Made by a program: the position numbers and the translations under genes. 64,000 nucleotides of DNA. Source: Shumkonia mesophila. Lineage in GTDB: Bacteria; Pseudomonadota; Alphaproteobacteria; Rhodospirillales; Shumkoniaceae. Of the stretch, positions 1-8,456 are shown piece by piece (the stretch's first letter is position 1; each line of letters opens with the position of its first letter). The stretch covers positions 124,001 through 188,000 of the forward strand of contig NZ_JAOTID010000007.1 of assembly GCF_026163695.1 (NCBI RefSeq). The letters run 5' to 3'. The notes below the pieces were generated by a model, which had not been told where the DNA came from, did no database searches, and saw nothing but the letters and a program-made list of their open reading frames with translations.

Positions 1-182
1 GTCCCGTCGAAATCGAACGGATTCTCGAGAACGACTGGCTGATTTCGGCCGGCCTCGAGGACGGCGAGCGCGTCGTCGTCGAGGGCTTCCAGAAGATCAG
101 GCCCGGCAGCCATGTGACCGCCGTTCCCATGACCCCGAAAGTGGCCGCCGGATCGGCCGCCGAGGCTTCGCGTTCCCGCTGA
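1..182 (+). CDS. RND efflux membrane fusion protein, C-terminal end (partial)
   Basis: Open from the window edge to a TGA at 180-182; about 59 residues are visible. They include [21 protein letters not shown], which matches the conserved membrane-proximal end of AcrA/MexA periplasmic adaptors. The adaptor links an inner-membrane RND pump to an outer-membrane channel. The tail after that motif is Ala/Ser rich, as is usual. Its stop lies 13 bases before the pump gene, so the two form one operon. The N-terminal lipoyl and hairpin domains are outside the window. Confidence 0.85.
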   Translation, partial: PVEIERILENDWLISAGLEDGERVVVEGFQKIRPGSHVTAVPMTPKVAAGSAAEASRSR

Positions 183-195
183 GGATCAGCCGACC

Positions 196-3100
196 ATGTC
201 GAAATTCTTCATCGACCGCCCGGTCTTTGCCTGGGTGATCGCCATCACGATCATGCTGGCCGGCGCGCTGTCGATTCTGCGCCTGCCGGTCGAGCAGTAT
301 CCGCAGATCGCCCCGCCGGCCGTGTCCATCAGCGCCAGCTATCCTGGCGCCTCGGCCAAGGTCGTCGAGGACAGCGTTACCCAGGTCATCGAGCAGAAGA
401 TGACCGGCATCGACCACCTGCGCTACATGGCCTCGACCAGCGACTCGACGGGCAACGTCTCCATCACGTTGACCTTCGAGCCGGAAGCCGATCCCGACAT
501 CGCCCAGGTCCAGGTGCAGAACAAACTGCAATTGGCGACGCCGCTGCTGCCGCAGGAAGTTCAGGATCGCGGCCTGACGGTGACCAAGTCGACCATGGAC
601 TTCCTGATGGTGGCCGGGTTCGTGTCCCGGGACGGCAGCATGTCGCAGGACGACATCGCCGACTACATCGCCACCAACCTTCAGGAAACCATGAGCCGGG
701 TCACCGGCGTCGGCGATGTCCAGCTGTTCGGCATGCCGAAGGCTATGCGCATCTGGCTGGACCCGGACAAGCTGAACAGCCGCCAGATGACGGTGACCGA
801 CGTGCTGTCGGCGATCCAGGCGGAGAACGTCCAGGTCTCGGCCGGCGAGTTCGGCGGCGCGCCGGCGGTGCCGGGCCAGCAGCTCAACGCCACCATCGTC
901 GCCCAGACCCGGATGCAGACGGCCGAGGAATTCGGCGGCATCCTGTTGCGCGTCAACCCCGACGGCTCGCAGGTCCGCCTGCGCGACATCGCGCGCATCG
1001 AGGTGGGTGCGGAGCGCTACGAATTCGTCGTCCGCTACAACGGCCAGCCGGCCGCCGGCCTGGGCATCAAGCTGGCGACCGGCGCCAACGCGCTCGACAC
1101 CGCCGATGTCGTGAAGGCCAAGCTGGCCGAACTGTCGGTCTTCTTCCCCCAGGGACTGGAGCTTTTCTACCCTTACGATTCGACGCCCTACGTCAAGCTG
1201 TCGATCGAGGGCGTGGTCGAGACGCTCGTCGAGGCGATCGGCCTGGTCTTCCTGGTGATGTTGCTGTTCCTGCAGAATTTCCGGGCGACGCTGATTCCGA
1301 CCATCGCGGTGCCGGTGGTGCTGCTCGGCACCTTCGGCATTCTTTCCGCTTTCGGTTTCACCATCAATACGCTGACCATGTTCGCCATGGTGCTGGCCAT
1401 CGGCCTTTTGGTCGACGACGCCATCGTCGTCGTCGAGAACGTCGAGCGCGTGATGCACGAGGAGGGGTTGCCCCCCCGCGAGGCCACCCGCCGCTCGATG
1501 GGCCAGATCACCGGTGCCCTGATCGGCATCGCGCTCGTGTTGTCGGCGGTGTTCGTACCGATGGCCTTCTTCGGCGGCTCGGCCGGCGCCATCTACCGGC
1601 AGTTCTCGATCACCGTCGTCTCGGCCATGATCCTCTCCGTGGTGGTCGCCCTGATCCTGACGCCAGCGATGTGCGCGACCATCCTCAAACCCGTCACCAA
1701 GCAGCACGGGCTATCGGGAGGCCGCTTCTTCGGATGGTTCAACCGCGGTTTCGACGCCAGCCGCGGGGCCTATCAGCGGGGCGTGCGGGGTTCGCTCTCC
1801 CGTCTCGGCCGCTATGGCATCGCCTATGTCCTGATTCTCGCCGGCCTGGGGGTTCTGTTCGCCCGGCTGCCGTCGTCCTTCCTGCCGACCGAAGACCGCG
1901 GCCAGCTTTTCATGCTGCTGTCCTCGCCGCCCGGCGCCACGCAGGAGCGGACCCGCGAGACGACGGAGAAGGTGCGCGACTACTTCCTGCACGACGAAGC
2001 GGAAAACGTCAAGGCGGTCTTCACCATCAACGGGTTCAGCTTCGTCGGCCGCGGCCAGAATCAGGCCATGGCCTTCGTCAAGCTGAAGGATTGGGCCGTG
2101 CGCGAAGGGCCCGGCCAGTCCGCCGAGGCGATCGCCGGGCGGGCCATGCGGACGCTCTCCACGCTCAAGGACGCCATGGTCTTCACCATTCTGCCGCCCT
2201 CGGTGCCGGGGCTGGGCAACGCCAGCGGCTTCGACCTTCAGCTTGTCGATCGGGCCGGGCTCGGCCACGCGGCGCTGCTCGCCGCGCGAAACCAGCTGCT
2301 GGGGACGGCGGCGCAGAACCCCAAGGTCGCCGGCGTCCGTCCGAACGGCCTGGAAGACACCGCGCAGTACCGCCTCGAGGTCGACCGCGAAAAGGCCCGC
2401 GCCCTCGGCCTGTCGCTGACCGAGGTCAACGAGACGCTGTCGGCCGCCTGGGGCGGCTCCTATGTCAACGACTTCATCCATAACGGCCGCGTGAAGAAGG
2501 TCTACGTGCAGGCCGACGCGCCGTTCCGCATGCTGCCCAGCGACGTCGACCGCTGGTATGTGCGCAACGCCGCCGGCGGCATGGTGCCGTTCTCCTCCTT
2601 CGCCAGCGCCGAATGGACGTCGGGTTCGCCCAAGCTGGAGCGCTACAACGGCAGCCCCTCGATGAACATCCAGGGTGCCGCCGCCCCCGGCGTCAGCTCG
2701 GGCGAGGCGATGGCCGCCATGGAAGAGATGGCGGCAAAGCTGCCCCCGGGCATCGGCTATGAATGGACCGGGATCTCGTTCGAGGAGCGGCTGACGGGGT
2801 CGCAGGCCCCGGCCCTCTACGCCATCTCGATCCTGGTGGTTTTCCTAAGCCTCGCCGCCCTCTACGAAAGCTGGTCGGTGCCGGCGGCGGTCATGCTGGT
2901 GGTGCCGCTGGGGATCGTCGGCGCGGTTGCCGCCGTGACGCTGCGCGGTCTGCCCAACGACATCTATTTCCAGGTTGGCCTGCTGACCACCATCGGGCTG
3001 TCGGCAAAGAACGCCATTCTTATCGTGGAGTTCGCCAAGCAACTCTACGAGGAGGGCATGAGCCTGATCGACGCCGTCGTCGAGGCGTCCAGGCTGCGCC

Positions 3101-3360
3101 TGCGGCCGATCATCATGACGTCGATGGCCTTCATCTTCGGCGTGGCGCCGCTGGCCATCGCCACCGGGGCGGGTGCCGAAAGCCAGAACGCCATCGGGGT
3201 CGGCGTTCTTGGCGGCATGATCACCGCCACGGCCCTGGCGATCTTCTTCGTGCCCATCTTCTTCTTCGTGATCTATCGCCTGTTCGGGCGGAAGAAACGC
3301 GTCGAAGGCGCGGATCGCGGGCCTGCGGGAATCGCCGACGCCGGACCATCGATTCCATGA
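196..3360 (+). CDS. RND multidrug efflux pump, AcrB/MexB (HAE1) type
   Basis: A 1054-residue inner-membrane proton/drug antiporter, full length for AcrB-like pumps. The start [14 protein letters not shown] is the canonical family N-terminus. TM4 carries the proton-relay pair in [17 protein letters not shown], and TM10 carries the matching lysine in [17 protein letters not shown]. Two large periplasmic loops follow TM1 and TM7. The gene directly follows the adaptor gene. No outer-membrane factor gene follows; it may lie upstream or be shared. The substrate cannot be read from sequence, and a multidrug or solvent role is inferred from the family. Confidence 0.95.
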   Translation: MSKFFIDRPVFAWVIAITIMLAGALSILRLPVEQYPQIAPPAVSISASYPGASAKVVEDSVTQVIEQKMTGIDHLRYMASTSDSTGNVSITLTFEPEADPDIAQVQVQNKLQLATPLLPQEVQDRGLTVTKSTMDFLMVAGFVSRDGSMSQDDIADYIATNLQETMSRVTGVGDVQLFGMPKAMRIWLDPDKLNSRQMTVTDVLSAIQAENVQVSAGEFGGAPAVPGQQLNATIVAQTRMQTAEEFGGILLRVNPDGSQVRLRDIARIEVGAERYEFVVRYNGQPAAGLGIKLATGANALDTADVVKAKLAELSVFFPQGLELFYPYDSTPYVKLSIEGVVETLVEAIGLVFLVMLLFLQNFRATLIPTIAVPVVLLGTFGILSAFGFTINTLTMFAMVLAIGLLVDDAIVVVENVERVMHEEGLPPREATRRSMGQITGALIGIALVLSAVFVPMAFFGGSAGAIYRQFSITVVSAMILSVVVALILTPAMCATILKPVTKQHGLSGGRFFGWFNRGFDASRGAYQRGVRGSLSRLGRYGIAYVLILAGLGVLFARLPSSFLPTEDRGQLFMLLSSPPGATQERTRETTEKVRDYFLHDEAENVKAVFTINGFSFVGRGQNQAMAFVKLKDWAVREGPGQSAEAIAGRAMRTLSTLKDAMVFTILPPSVPGLGNASGFDLQLVDRAGLGHAALLAARNQLLGTAAQNPKVAGVRPNGLEDTAQYRLEVDREKARALGLSLTEVNETLSAAWGGSYVNDFIHNGRVKKVYVQADAPFRMLPSDVDRWYVRNAAGGMVPFSSFASAEWTSGSPKLERYNGSPSMNIQGAAAPGVSSGEAMAAMEEMAAKLPPGIGYEWTGISFEERLTGSQAPALYAISILVVFLSLAALYESWSVPAAVMLVVPLGIVGAVAAVTLRGLPNDIYFQVGLLTTIGLSAKNAILIVEFAKQLYEEGMSLIDAVVEASRLRLRPIIMTSMAFIFGVAPLAIATGAGAESQNAIGVGVLGGMITATALAIFFVPIFFFVIYRLFGRKKRVEGADRGPAGIADAGPSIP

Positions 3361-3535
3361 CGCGCGGGGCGGCGATCCCGCCCCCCTCTCCCGGCGTCGG
3401 TCTTGCCCTCACTTCCCTGCCGCCGCATGGCCGTCGGCCCGGATTGGCGCCGGCGCACTGCGCAATATTCTCGCAACAAAGAGGCTCTCGGCGCGCTGCC
3501 GGCGGGAGAATTTTGAAATAAAATTGTTGAATATT

Positions 3536-3564
3536 TTGACTTTTTATAAAAAAATTATTATCAT
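3536..3564 (+). promoter_or_regulatory. sigma70-type promoter candidate for the small membrane ORF
   Basis: TTGACT (3536-3541), a 17-base spacer and TATCAT (3559-3564), in a strikingly AT-rich stretch of otherwise GC-rich DNA. Poly-A/T runs just upstream could act as an UP element. It sits about 60 bases before the ATG at 3627. Confidence 0.5.
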
Positions 3565-3626
3565 AAGGATGTGTGATTTATCGAAATATAAAAAATTTAT
3601 GAATAGTGATACGCCGCGAGGAAATA

Positions 3627-3746
3627 ATGACGGATTCAAACATTGAAAAACCCAGCGAGAATGCGGGTTCATTTAACGGAAAATTCTGGCTGATGATGGC
3701 CGGAATGGTCGCGATTATTGCCCTTGGCGGCATTTTCTTCAGCTGA
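3627..3746 (+). CDS. 39-residue single-helix membrane protein
   Basis: Short ORF of 39 codons with a GAGG Shine-Dalgarno a few bases before the ATG and a sigma70-like promoter upstream. The first 20 residues are hydrophilic (MTDSNIEKPSEN...) and the last 18 form one hydrophobic helix with Gly and Met (WLMMAGMVAIIALGGIFF). This predicts a small inner-membrane protein with a cytoplasmic N-terminus. I do not recognise the family. It is followed 84 bases later by another membrane-anchored small gene, possibly in the same transcript. The hydropathy pattern and ribosome site make it more than chance, but expression is unproven. Confidence 0.55.
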   Translation: MTDSNIEKPSENAGSFNGKFWLMMAGMVAIIALGGIFFS

Positions 3747-3830
3747 CGGCCCGCCCCTCGCGGGGCGTCAAGCCCTCGACACCGGAACGACGGCACGTCC
3801 GGGTCCGGGCCCATGAAAGGATCTCCCCTG

Positions 3831-4181
3831 ATGAACAAAGAAAACCTCAAGATATTCGCTCAAGGCATTGCCGCCGGGGGTGTCGTGGTGGCGATCGGCA
3901 TGTTCTGGAGTGGCATGGCGGTCACCGCCGGTTCGGCCGAGACCATGGCGCGGACCCAGGCGGAGACGGCTGTCGTCGACCAACTGGCGCCCATCTGCCT
4001 GGCCCAGTTTGGGCTGGCCGCAAACAATCAACAGCTCCAAAAGGACCTGGCGGCCAAGGAAAGCTGGAATCGGGCGGATTTCGTCAAGGCCGGCGGCTGG
4101 GCGACGATGCCCGGCAGCACGACGCCGCGTGACGACATCGCCCGGTCCTGCGCCGAAATGATCATCAAGACCGGCGCCTAG
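3831..4181 (+). CDS. Membrane-anchored periplasmic protein of unknown function (116 aa)
   Basis: The start at 3831 is preferred over the in-frame ATG at 3813 because AAAGGA lies 9 bases upstream of it. An N-terminal hydrophobic segment (about residues 9-30) is followed by a roughly 85-residue soluble domain with two cysteines, one in APICLAQF and one in ARSCAEMI, which could form a disulfide. The motifs AETAVVDQLAPIC and GGWATMPGS resemble a conserved but uncharacterised alphaproteobacterial family with a GG/TGGTAE-type membrane anchor. The role is unknown. A strong terminator follows directly, closing this small-gene unit. Confidence 0.75.
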   Translation: MNKENLKIFAQGIAAGGVVVAIGMFWSGMAVTAGSAETMARTQAETAVVDQLAPICLAQFGLAANNQQLQKDLAAKESWNRADFVKAGGWATMPGSTTPRDDIARSCAEMIIKTGA

Positions 4182-4198
4182 TCTGCGCGGTCCGGTCC

Positions 4199-4232
4199 CA
4201 CGGTTTCCACATTGCGGAAACCGTGGCTTTTT
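4199..4232 (+). terminator. Rho-independent terminator
   Basis: Perfect 10-bp stem CACGGTTTCC (4199-4208) / GGAAACCGTG (4216-4225) with a 7-base loop, followed by GCTTTTT. It lies 17 bases after the stop of the 116-residue gene. Confidence 0.9.
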
Positions 4233-4385
4233 CGTCGGTGAATTCCGGGTGAAGCCGGCCCGGGCGGCCGGTTAGAGAGAGGTTTGCGCTTTCCGGAGCC
4301 CAGTCCCGCAATCTCCGCATAACACGTATGGGTAATTTTCTGTCATACCGTCGCCATCCCAAACGAGCCAACCGGGGGAACGGTT

Positions 4386-4463
4386 ATGAAGCACATCATC
4401 GAGCTGGTCGCCTTCTTCAAGCTTTCCACGATTTCCTGCATGGTTGGCCTGATTCTCGTCTGA
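4386..4463 (+). CDS. Possible 25-residue membrane peptide
   Basis: ATG at 4386 to TGA at 4461-4463; a GGGGGA ribosome site lies about 8 bases upstream. The peptide begins MKHIIELVAFFKLST and is almost entirely hydrophobic. It stands alone after the terminator and converges on pspF. Psp loci often include tiny membrane proteins (PspD, PspG), but I see no clear homology to either. Treat it as a candidate only. Confidence 0.3.
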   Translation: MKHIIELVAFFKLSTISCMVGLILV

Positions 4464-4559
4464 CCTCTGCGCCGGAGGCAGCCCACGGCCGAAGCAGCCG
4501 CAACGCCTGGGTGCCTCCTTTGTTGTAGAACGCCCTAAAAATCCCTTTCCCATTCGGCG

Positions 4560-5570
4560 TCAGCGCCGTTCGAGCAGCCCGTGCTTGCGCAACCGGTTGC
4601 GCAGCTGGTCGTAGCTGAGCCCGAGATGCCGTGCCGCCACCCTCTGGTTGAAGCGGGCGGCGCCAAGCGCCTCTTCAAGCAGACGCTTCTCCGTGCGGCC
4701 CAATTCGGCCCGCAGGTCCAGCCGTGCCGGCACCGGCGCGGCTTCGGCCGCTGCGGTGGCGCCCGGCGGTTTTTCCGACGCCGGCCGGAAAGGCGAGGCG
4801 AAGGGGTCGAACGGGATGGCATCGATGGGCGCTTCCTCGTCCGCCCAGCGATAGACGGCACGTTCGGCCGCATTCTTGATCTCGCGCACGTTGCCTGGCC
4901 AGGGATGACCCATCAGGGCGGCCATTGCCCGCTCCGAAAAGCCGGGGAAGGCCTGCCAGCCCAGCTCGCGGGCCATGGCCTGCCCGAAATGGTCGGCCAG
5001 CACGGGGATATCCTCGCGGCGCGCCCTGAGCGGCGGTACCGTGATCACCTCGAAGGACAGGCGATCCAGCAGGTCGAGACGGAAGCCTCCGGCCGCGGCT
5101 TCGGCCGGCAGGTCGACATTGGTGGCCGCGATGACGCGAACGTCGACATGAAGCGTCGCGCTGGCGCCGACGCGCTCCAGCTCGCCGTACTCGACGATGC
5201 GCAGGATCTTCTCCTGGGCCGCCATGCTGGCGTTGGCGATTTCGTCCATGAACAGCGACCCGCCGTCGGCCCGCTCGAAGCGTCCGGCCCGGCGCCGCGC
5301 GGCGCCGGTGAAGGCTCCCGCCTCGTGGCCGAAGAGTTCGGTCTCGAGCAACGTTTCGGGAAGCGCCGCGCAGTTGACCTTGATCAGCGGCTTGTCCCAG
5401 CGCCCCGACAGGAAATGCAAGCGCTGGGCGATCAGCTCCTTGCCGGTACCGCGCTCGCCGATGACCAGCACCGGGCGCTCCAGCGCCGCCGCCCGCGACG
5501 TGAGTTCCATCACCTCGAGGAAAGCGGGGGACTGGCCGATCAGTGCCGGCAGGTCGCGCGGGGCATCCAT
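4560..5570 (-). CDS. pspF: PspF, sigma54 enhancer-binding activator of the psp operon
   Basis: A 336-residue activator of sigma54 RNA polymerase. It begins straight at the AAA+ domain with no N-terminal receiver, as PspF does. Visible motifs are Walker A GERGTGKE, the sigma54-contacting GAFTGA loop, GRFERADGGSLFMDEIA, and WPGNVREIKNAAERAVYR. A C-terminal Fis-type helix-turn-helix (RVAARHLGLSYDQLRNRL) follows an Ala/Pro-rich linker. The start MDAPRDLPALIGQSPAF at 5570 aligns with the known PspF N-terminus; an upstream TTG is less likely. It is divergent from pspA across a spacer with a -24/-12 promoter. In enterobacteria PspA binds and inhibits PspF, and the same logic is expected here. Confidence 0.95.
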   Translation of the reverse strand: MDAPRDLPALIGQSPAFLEVMELTSRAAALERPVLVIGERGTGKELIAQRLHFLSGRWDKPLIKVNCAALPETLLETELFGHEAGAFTGAARRRAGRFERADGGSLFMDEIANASMAAQEKILRIVEYGELERVGASATLHVDVRVIAATNVDLPAEAAAGGFRLDLLDRLSFEVITVPPLRARREDIPVLADHFGQAMARELGWQAFPGFSERAMAALMGHPWPGNVREIKNAAERAVYRWADEEAPIDAIPFDPFASPFRPASEKPPGATAAAEAAPVPARLDLRAELGRTEKRLLEEALGAARFNQRVAARHLGLSYDQLRNRLRKHGLLERR

Positions 5571-5689
5571 GCGGAAATCATACCGATAAATGGCGCAAAA
5601 CACCAATAGATGGTTTTTTGCACGAATGCCCGACTAGCCTCTACCCAAAAAATTCCTTTCATTCCAAGGGATTGTTCGGTTCTCGCCGA

Positions 5690-5706
5690 TTGGCACGATC
5701 CCTGCT
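5690..5706 (+). promoter_or_regulatory. sigma54 (-24/-12) promoter of pspA
   Basis: TTGGCACGATCCCTGCT has GG at 5692-5693 and GC at 5704-5705, the exact 12-base register of the consensus YTGGCACGNNNNTTGCW. It is placed between divergent pspF and pspA, 47 bases before the pspA ATG. Confidence 0.9.
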
Positions 5707-5752
5707 CATGGAGAGGAACAGAGACCACCAGCCGACAGAGGAAGGCAATTCC

Positions 5753-6430
5753 ATGGGTATCTTTTCGCGCCTCACCGACATCATCAATTCGAACGTCAAC
5801 GGCATCCTGGATCGCGCCGAGGACCCGGAGAAGATCATCCGCCTGATCATTCAGGAGATGGAGGAGACGCTGGTCGAGGTGCGCGCCACCGCCGCCCACT
5901 CCATCGCCGAGAAGAAGGAAATCCAGCGCAGCCTGTCGCGCTACGAGGACGCCCAGGCCGAATGGGCGCGCAAGGCCGAGGTGGCGCTGGCCAAGGACCG
6001 CGAGGATCTCGCCAAGGCGGCGCTGGGCGAAAAGGCCAAGCTGGCCGATACCGCCGCCGCGCTCACGGCCGAAATCGCCTCCCTCGACGACGCCCTGGCC
6101 CGCAGTCATGACGACATCGTCAAACTGCAGGACAAGCTGCGCGAGGCCAAGGCCAAGCAGAAGTCGATCGCGGCGCGCCACGAGACGGCCTCGTCCCGGC
6201 TACGCGTGCGCCGGCAGCTTTACGACGGCAAGATCGAGGACGCCTTCGCCCGCTTCGAGACCATGGAAAAGCGCCTTGACGCCACCGAGGGAGAGGTCGA
6301 GGCTTTCGACCTGGGCCGGACCCGGTCGCTGAAGGACGAGATCGCCGAGTTGGAAACCGAAAGCGCGGTCGAGGAAGAACTGGCGGCGCTGAAGGCGCGC
6401 CTCGCCAAGCGCCGGGGTTCGAAGGATTGA
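5753..6430 (+). CDS. pspA: PspA, phage shock protein A (IM30/ESCRT-III family)
   Basis: A 225-residue peripheral membrane protein that oligomerises on stressed inner membranes and, in the known system, restrains PspF. The start MGIFSRLTDIINSNVNGIL at 5753 has the amphipathic first helix of the family and a GAGGAAGG ribosome site. IIRLIIQEMEETLVEVRATAA is a hallmark. The rest is long coiled coil, rich in Ala/Glu/Lys, to the C-terminus. It is the first gene of a four-gene unit driven by the sigma54 promoter. Confidence 0.97.
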   Translation: MGIFSRLTDIINSNVNGILDRAEDPEKIIRLIIQEMEETLVEVRATAAHSIAEKKEIQRSLSRYEDAQAEWARKAEVALAKDREDLAKAALGEKAKLADTAAALTAEIASLDDALARSHDDIVKLQDKLREAKAKQKSIAARHETASSRLRVRRQLYDGKIEDAFARFETMEKRLDATEGEVEAFDLGRTRSLKDEIAELETESAVEEELAALKARLAKRRGSKD

Positions 6431-6443
6431 GCGGGAGACCCCG

Positions 6444-6674
6444 ATGTTCCTGGACTTCATCCACACGCCGTTGATCGTCTTCCTGGTGATCGTGGCGCCG
6501 CTGTGGCTCATCATCCATTACAGCACGCGCTGGCGCTCGACGCGGGCGCTGTCGGCCGACGACGAGAAGATCCTGGCCGACCTGTGGGAGAGCGTCCCCA
6601 AGATGGAAGGCCGCATCAAGAATCTCGAGCGCATCCTCGACGCCGAAGTCCCCCACTGGAGGGAACAGCTATGA
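6444..6674 (+). CDS. pspB: PspB, phage shock protein B
   Basis: A 76-residue inner-membrane protein with an N-terminal helix (TPLIVFLVIVAPLWLIIHY) followed by a charged coiled tail containing LSADDEKILADLWESVPKMEGRIKNLE, the PspB signature. PspB works with PspC as the membrane sensor that relieves PspA inhibition of PspF. It starts 13 bases after pspA, and its stop overlaps the next gene by 4 bases (ATGA). Confidence 0.95.
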   Translation: MFLDFIHTPLIVFLVIVAPLWLIIHYSTRWRSTRALSADDEKILADLWESVPKMEGRIKNLERILDAEVPHWREQL

Positions 6675-6907
6675 CCCGCCATGACTTTCACGACATTCGC
6701 CATCGCGCGGCGAGATTGCGCCGCTGGCCGGGAGCCATCGTTCTCGGCGTCTGCGCGGCGGTGGCGACGCGCTTTGGCGTCGGCGCCTGGTGGGTGCGCG
6801 CCGCGGTGTTGCTGGCCCTGCTCTGGGCGCCGGTCACCACCGTGCTTCTCTATCTGCTGGCCGCCGTTCTGTTGGCCCGCAATCCGGCCTGGCGGTGGCC
6901 GGCATGA
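6671..6907 (+). CDS. Short PspC-domain membrane protein (78 aa)
   Basis: Translationally coupled to pspB (ATGA overlap) and to the following pspC (second ATGA overlap). It consists of little more than one PspC domain: IVLGVCAAVATRFGVGAWWVRAAVLLALLW resembles the VxxGVCAGlAeyfgv..WlVR core, followed by a second hydrophobic helix. It occupies the place where other genomes have only one pspC. It could be a duplicated sensor or a PspD-like accessory; it is too short for a full PspC with a cytoplasmic leucine-zipper tail. Confidence 0.85.
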   Translation: MTRHDFHDIRHRAARLRRWPGAIVLGVCAAVATRFGVGAWWVRAAVLLALLWAPVTTVLLYLLAAVLLARNPAWRWPA

Positions 6908-7356
6908 GATCGTGTCGTCCCCCCTTCGGCGGGCGGTGGCGCCACCGCCATGGCTGGGCGCCGTGGGAAGCGGGCGACGCCGGCCGTCCCAGCCCCAACC
7001 GGCTCTATCGCAATCTCGACACCGCGATGGTCAAGGGCGTCTGCGCCGGCGTCGCCGACTATTTCGGCATCTCGCCCTGGCTGGTGCGCATCGGCACGCT
7101 GATCCTGTTGTTCAGTTTTACGGTGCCGACGATCATCGTCTACTTCGTCCTCGTCAAGATGGTGCCGCCGCGCCCGGCCGGGCTGTATGAAACCTCCGAG
7201 GAGGAAGCGTTCTGGACCCGCGTGCGGGTCGAGCCGGCGGGCATGGTCTCCAACCTGCGCCGCCAGTTCCGGGACATGGAGAAGCGCTTGCGCGACCTCG
7301 AAACCTACGTCACATCGCGCGAATTCGGGCTGGATCGCGAAATCAAGGACCTTTAG
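6904..7356 (+). CDS. pspC: PspC, phage shock protein C
   Basis: 150 residues from the ATG at 6904. An N-terminal basic region precedes the PspC domain, with MVKGVCAGVADYFGISPWLVRIGTLIL and a second membrane segment (VPTIIVYFVLVKMV). A C-terminal helical tail (RQFRDMEKRLRDLETYVTSREF) resembles the PspC segment that contacts PspA or PspB. It is the last gene of the psp unit. With the preceding 78-residue protein it gives two PspC domains in tandem. Confidence 0.93.
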   Translation: MRSCRPPFGGRWRHRHGWAPWEAGDAGRPSPNRLYRNLDTAMVKGVCAGVADYFGISPWLVRIGTLILLFSFTVPTIIVYFVLVKMVPPRPAGLYETSEEEAFWTRVRVEPAGMVSNLRRQFRDMEKRLRDLETYVTSREFGLDREIKDL

Positions 7357-7362
7357 CCGCGT

Positions 7363-8106
7363 TTAGCGGCCGCCGCCGAAAATTTGGCGCAACAGATCCG
7401 TCGTGCGGGCGGCCGGGTTGTCGCGGATGGACGCCTCCTCCTTGGCGACATAGTGGAAGATGCCGTCAAGACCCTTGTCGACGACATGGCCGGAAATATC
7501 CGCCTTGACGTCGGGGACGAGCGGGATGGCGCTGTAGCGCCCCATCATGCTGTCGTAGGCCTTAACGGCACCTGCCTGTGCCATGGCGTCGTCGACCAGG
7601 GGCTTCATGCGTTGGCTCAGGGCCGGCGTCATCTTGCCGCGGAAGTACTGGGTGGCGGCGTCCTTGGGGCCGTTAAAAATGCGCTGCGCGTCATCGAGGC
7701 TCATGTCCCGGATGGCATCCCACAACAGCGGCTTGGCCTCGGCGGCGGCGATCTCGGCGGCGCGGTTCATGCGGTTTTCAAGGTCGTCGGCCATGCCCGC
7801 CATGCCGACCTTGCGCAACCAACCCTGCACCGTCTGCAATTGTGCGGGCAGGGGGATATGAATGGCCGGATCACGGTTGAACCCGTCGACAGCGCCGACC
7901 TTTGCGACCACTCGCTCGACGCCGACGTGCAGGGCTTCCTTGAGCCCGGCGGCGATGTCACCGGTCTGCTGTGTGCTGCCCTGGCTGCCGCCGAGGCGGT
8001 CGAGCAGGCCACGCGCGGCGCCCGTGATGTCGCCCTGCGTGGCGGCCGGGCCAGCCCCAAGCAGGATTGCCGCTGCCACGCAGCCAGCGATTGCGCGTTT
8101 GGCCAT
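7363..8106 (-). CDS. DUF4197 family exported protein
   Basis: 247 residues. The start at 8106 is chosen because AGGAGG lies 10 bases upstream and it exposes a Sec signal peptide (MAKRAIAGCVAAAILLGAGPA). The mature part shows DUF4197 features: a GLKEALHVGVERVVAKVGAVDGF segment, FNRDPAIHIPLP, and a helical body ending in TTDLLRQIF. It is predicted periplasmic or lipoprotein-like; the function is unknown in the family. It converges on pspC with a 6-base gap, so the two share a terminator region. Confidence 0.85.
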   Translation of the reverse strand: MAKRAIAGCVAAAILLGAGPAATQGDITGAARGLLDRLGGSQGSTQQTGDIAAGLKEALHVGVERVVAKVGAVDGFNRDPAIHIPLPAQLQTVQGWLRKVGMAGMADDLENRMNRAAEIAAAEAKPLLWDAIRDMSLDDAQRIFNGPKDAATQYFRGKMTPALSQRMKPLVDDAMAQAGAVKAYDSMMGRYSAIPLVPDVKADISGHVVDKGLDGIFHYVAKEEASIRDNPAARTTDLLRQIFGGGR

Positions 8107-8456
8107 GGCCGATGTCCCTCCTAGGTTTTGTGCATCGCAAAGGATAGGCCCGATGGCAGTTTGGGGAAAGCGGCAACCCCTCTGTCGCCGCTGCTGGTTA
8201 TCGGAAAAAAAGCGCCATGGGAGGCATGAATTGAATTCAATATGCTCGACGGCCACTGCCTTGCGCCGGCGCCGGTGGAGAATTTGAGAGATAAAATGTT
8301 GTAAAAAAAAGAAAAAATAACGAGTCTATTTCATCACGTGGAATAAGCGATCTTGAAAAAATGAATTCATAATGCACTTATTGGAAGCGATGTTCCTTGC
8401 TGCGTCCGGTCGGGCGCACCGATGCGAGGGACCGCCCATTGATCACGGAGCGTGCG
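8107..8456. other. 350-base intergenic region, AT-rich, divergent promoters
   Basis: Separates the leftward DUF4197 gene from the rightward aminotransferase. It contains the perfect 12-bp palindrome ATTGAATTCAAT (8230-8241) and an AT-rich run from about 8285 to 8375. A weak TTGAAA-type -35 lies near 8355, but I cannot identify a confident -10. I see no convincing ORF. Confidence 0.4.

Noticed and set aside
97-1707. 536-residue minus-strand frame opposite the RND pump
   Set aside because: Arg/His/Gly/Asp-rich composition with no motifs; a GC-codon shadow of the well-supported pump gene. The same applies to the long antisense frames opposite tctA, flgK, fliD-fliC, cysJ and dctP.
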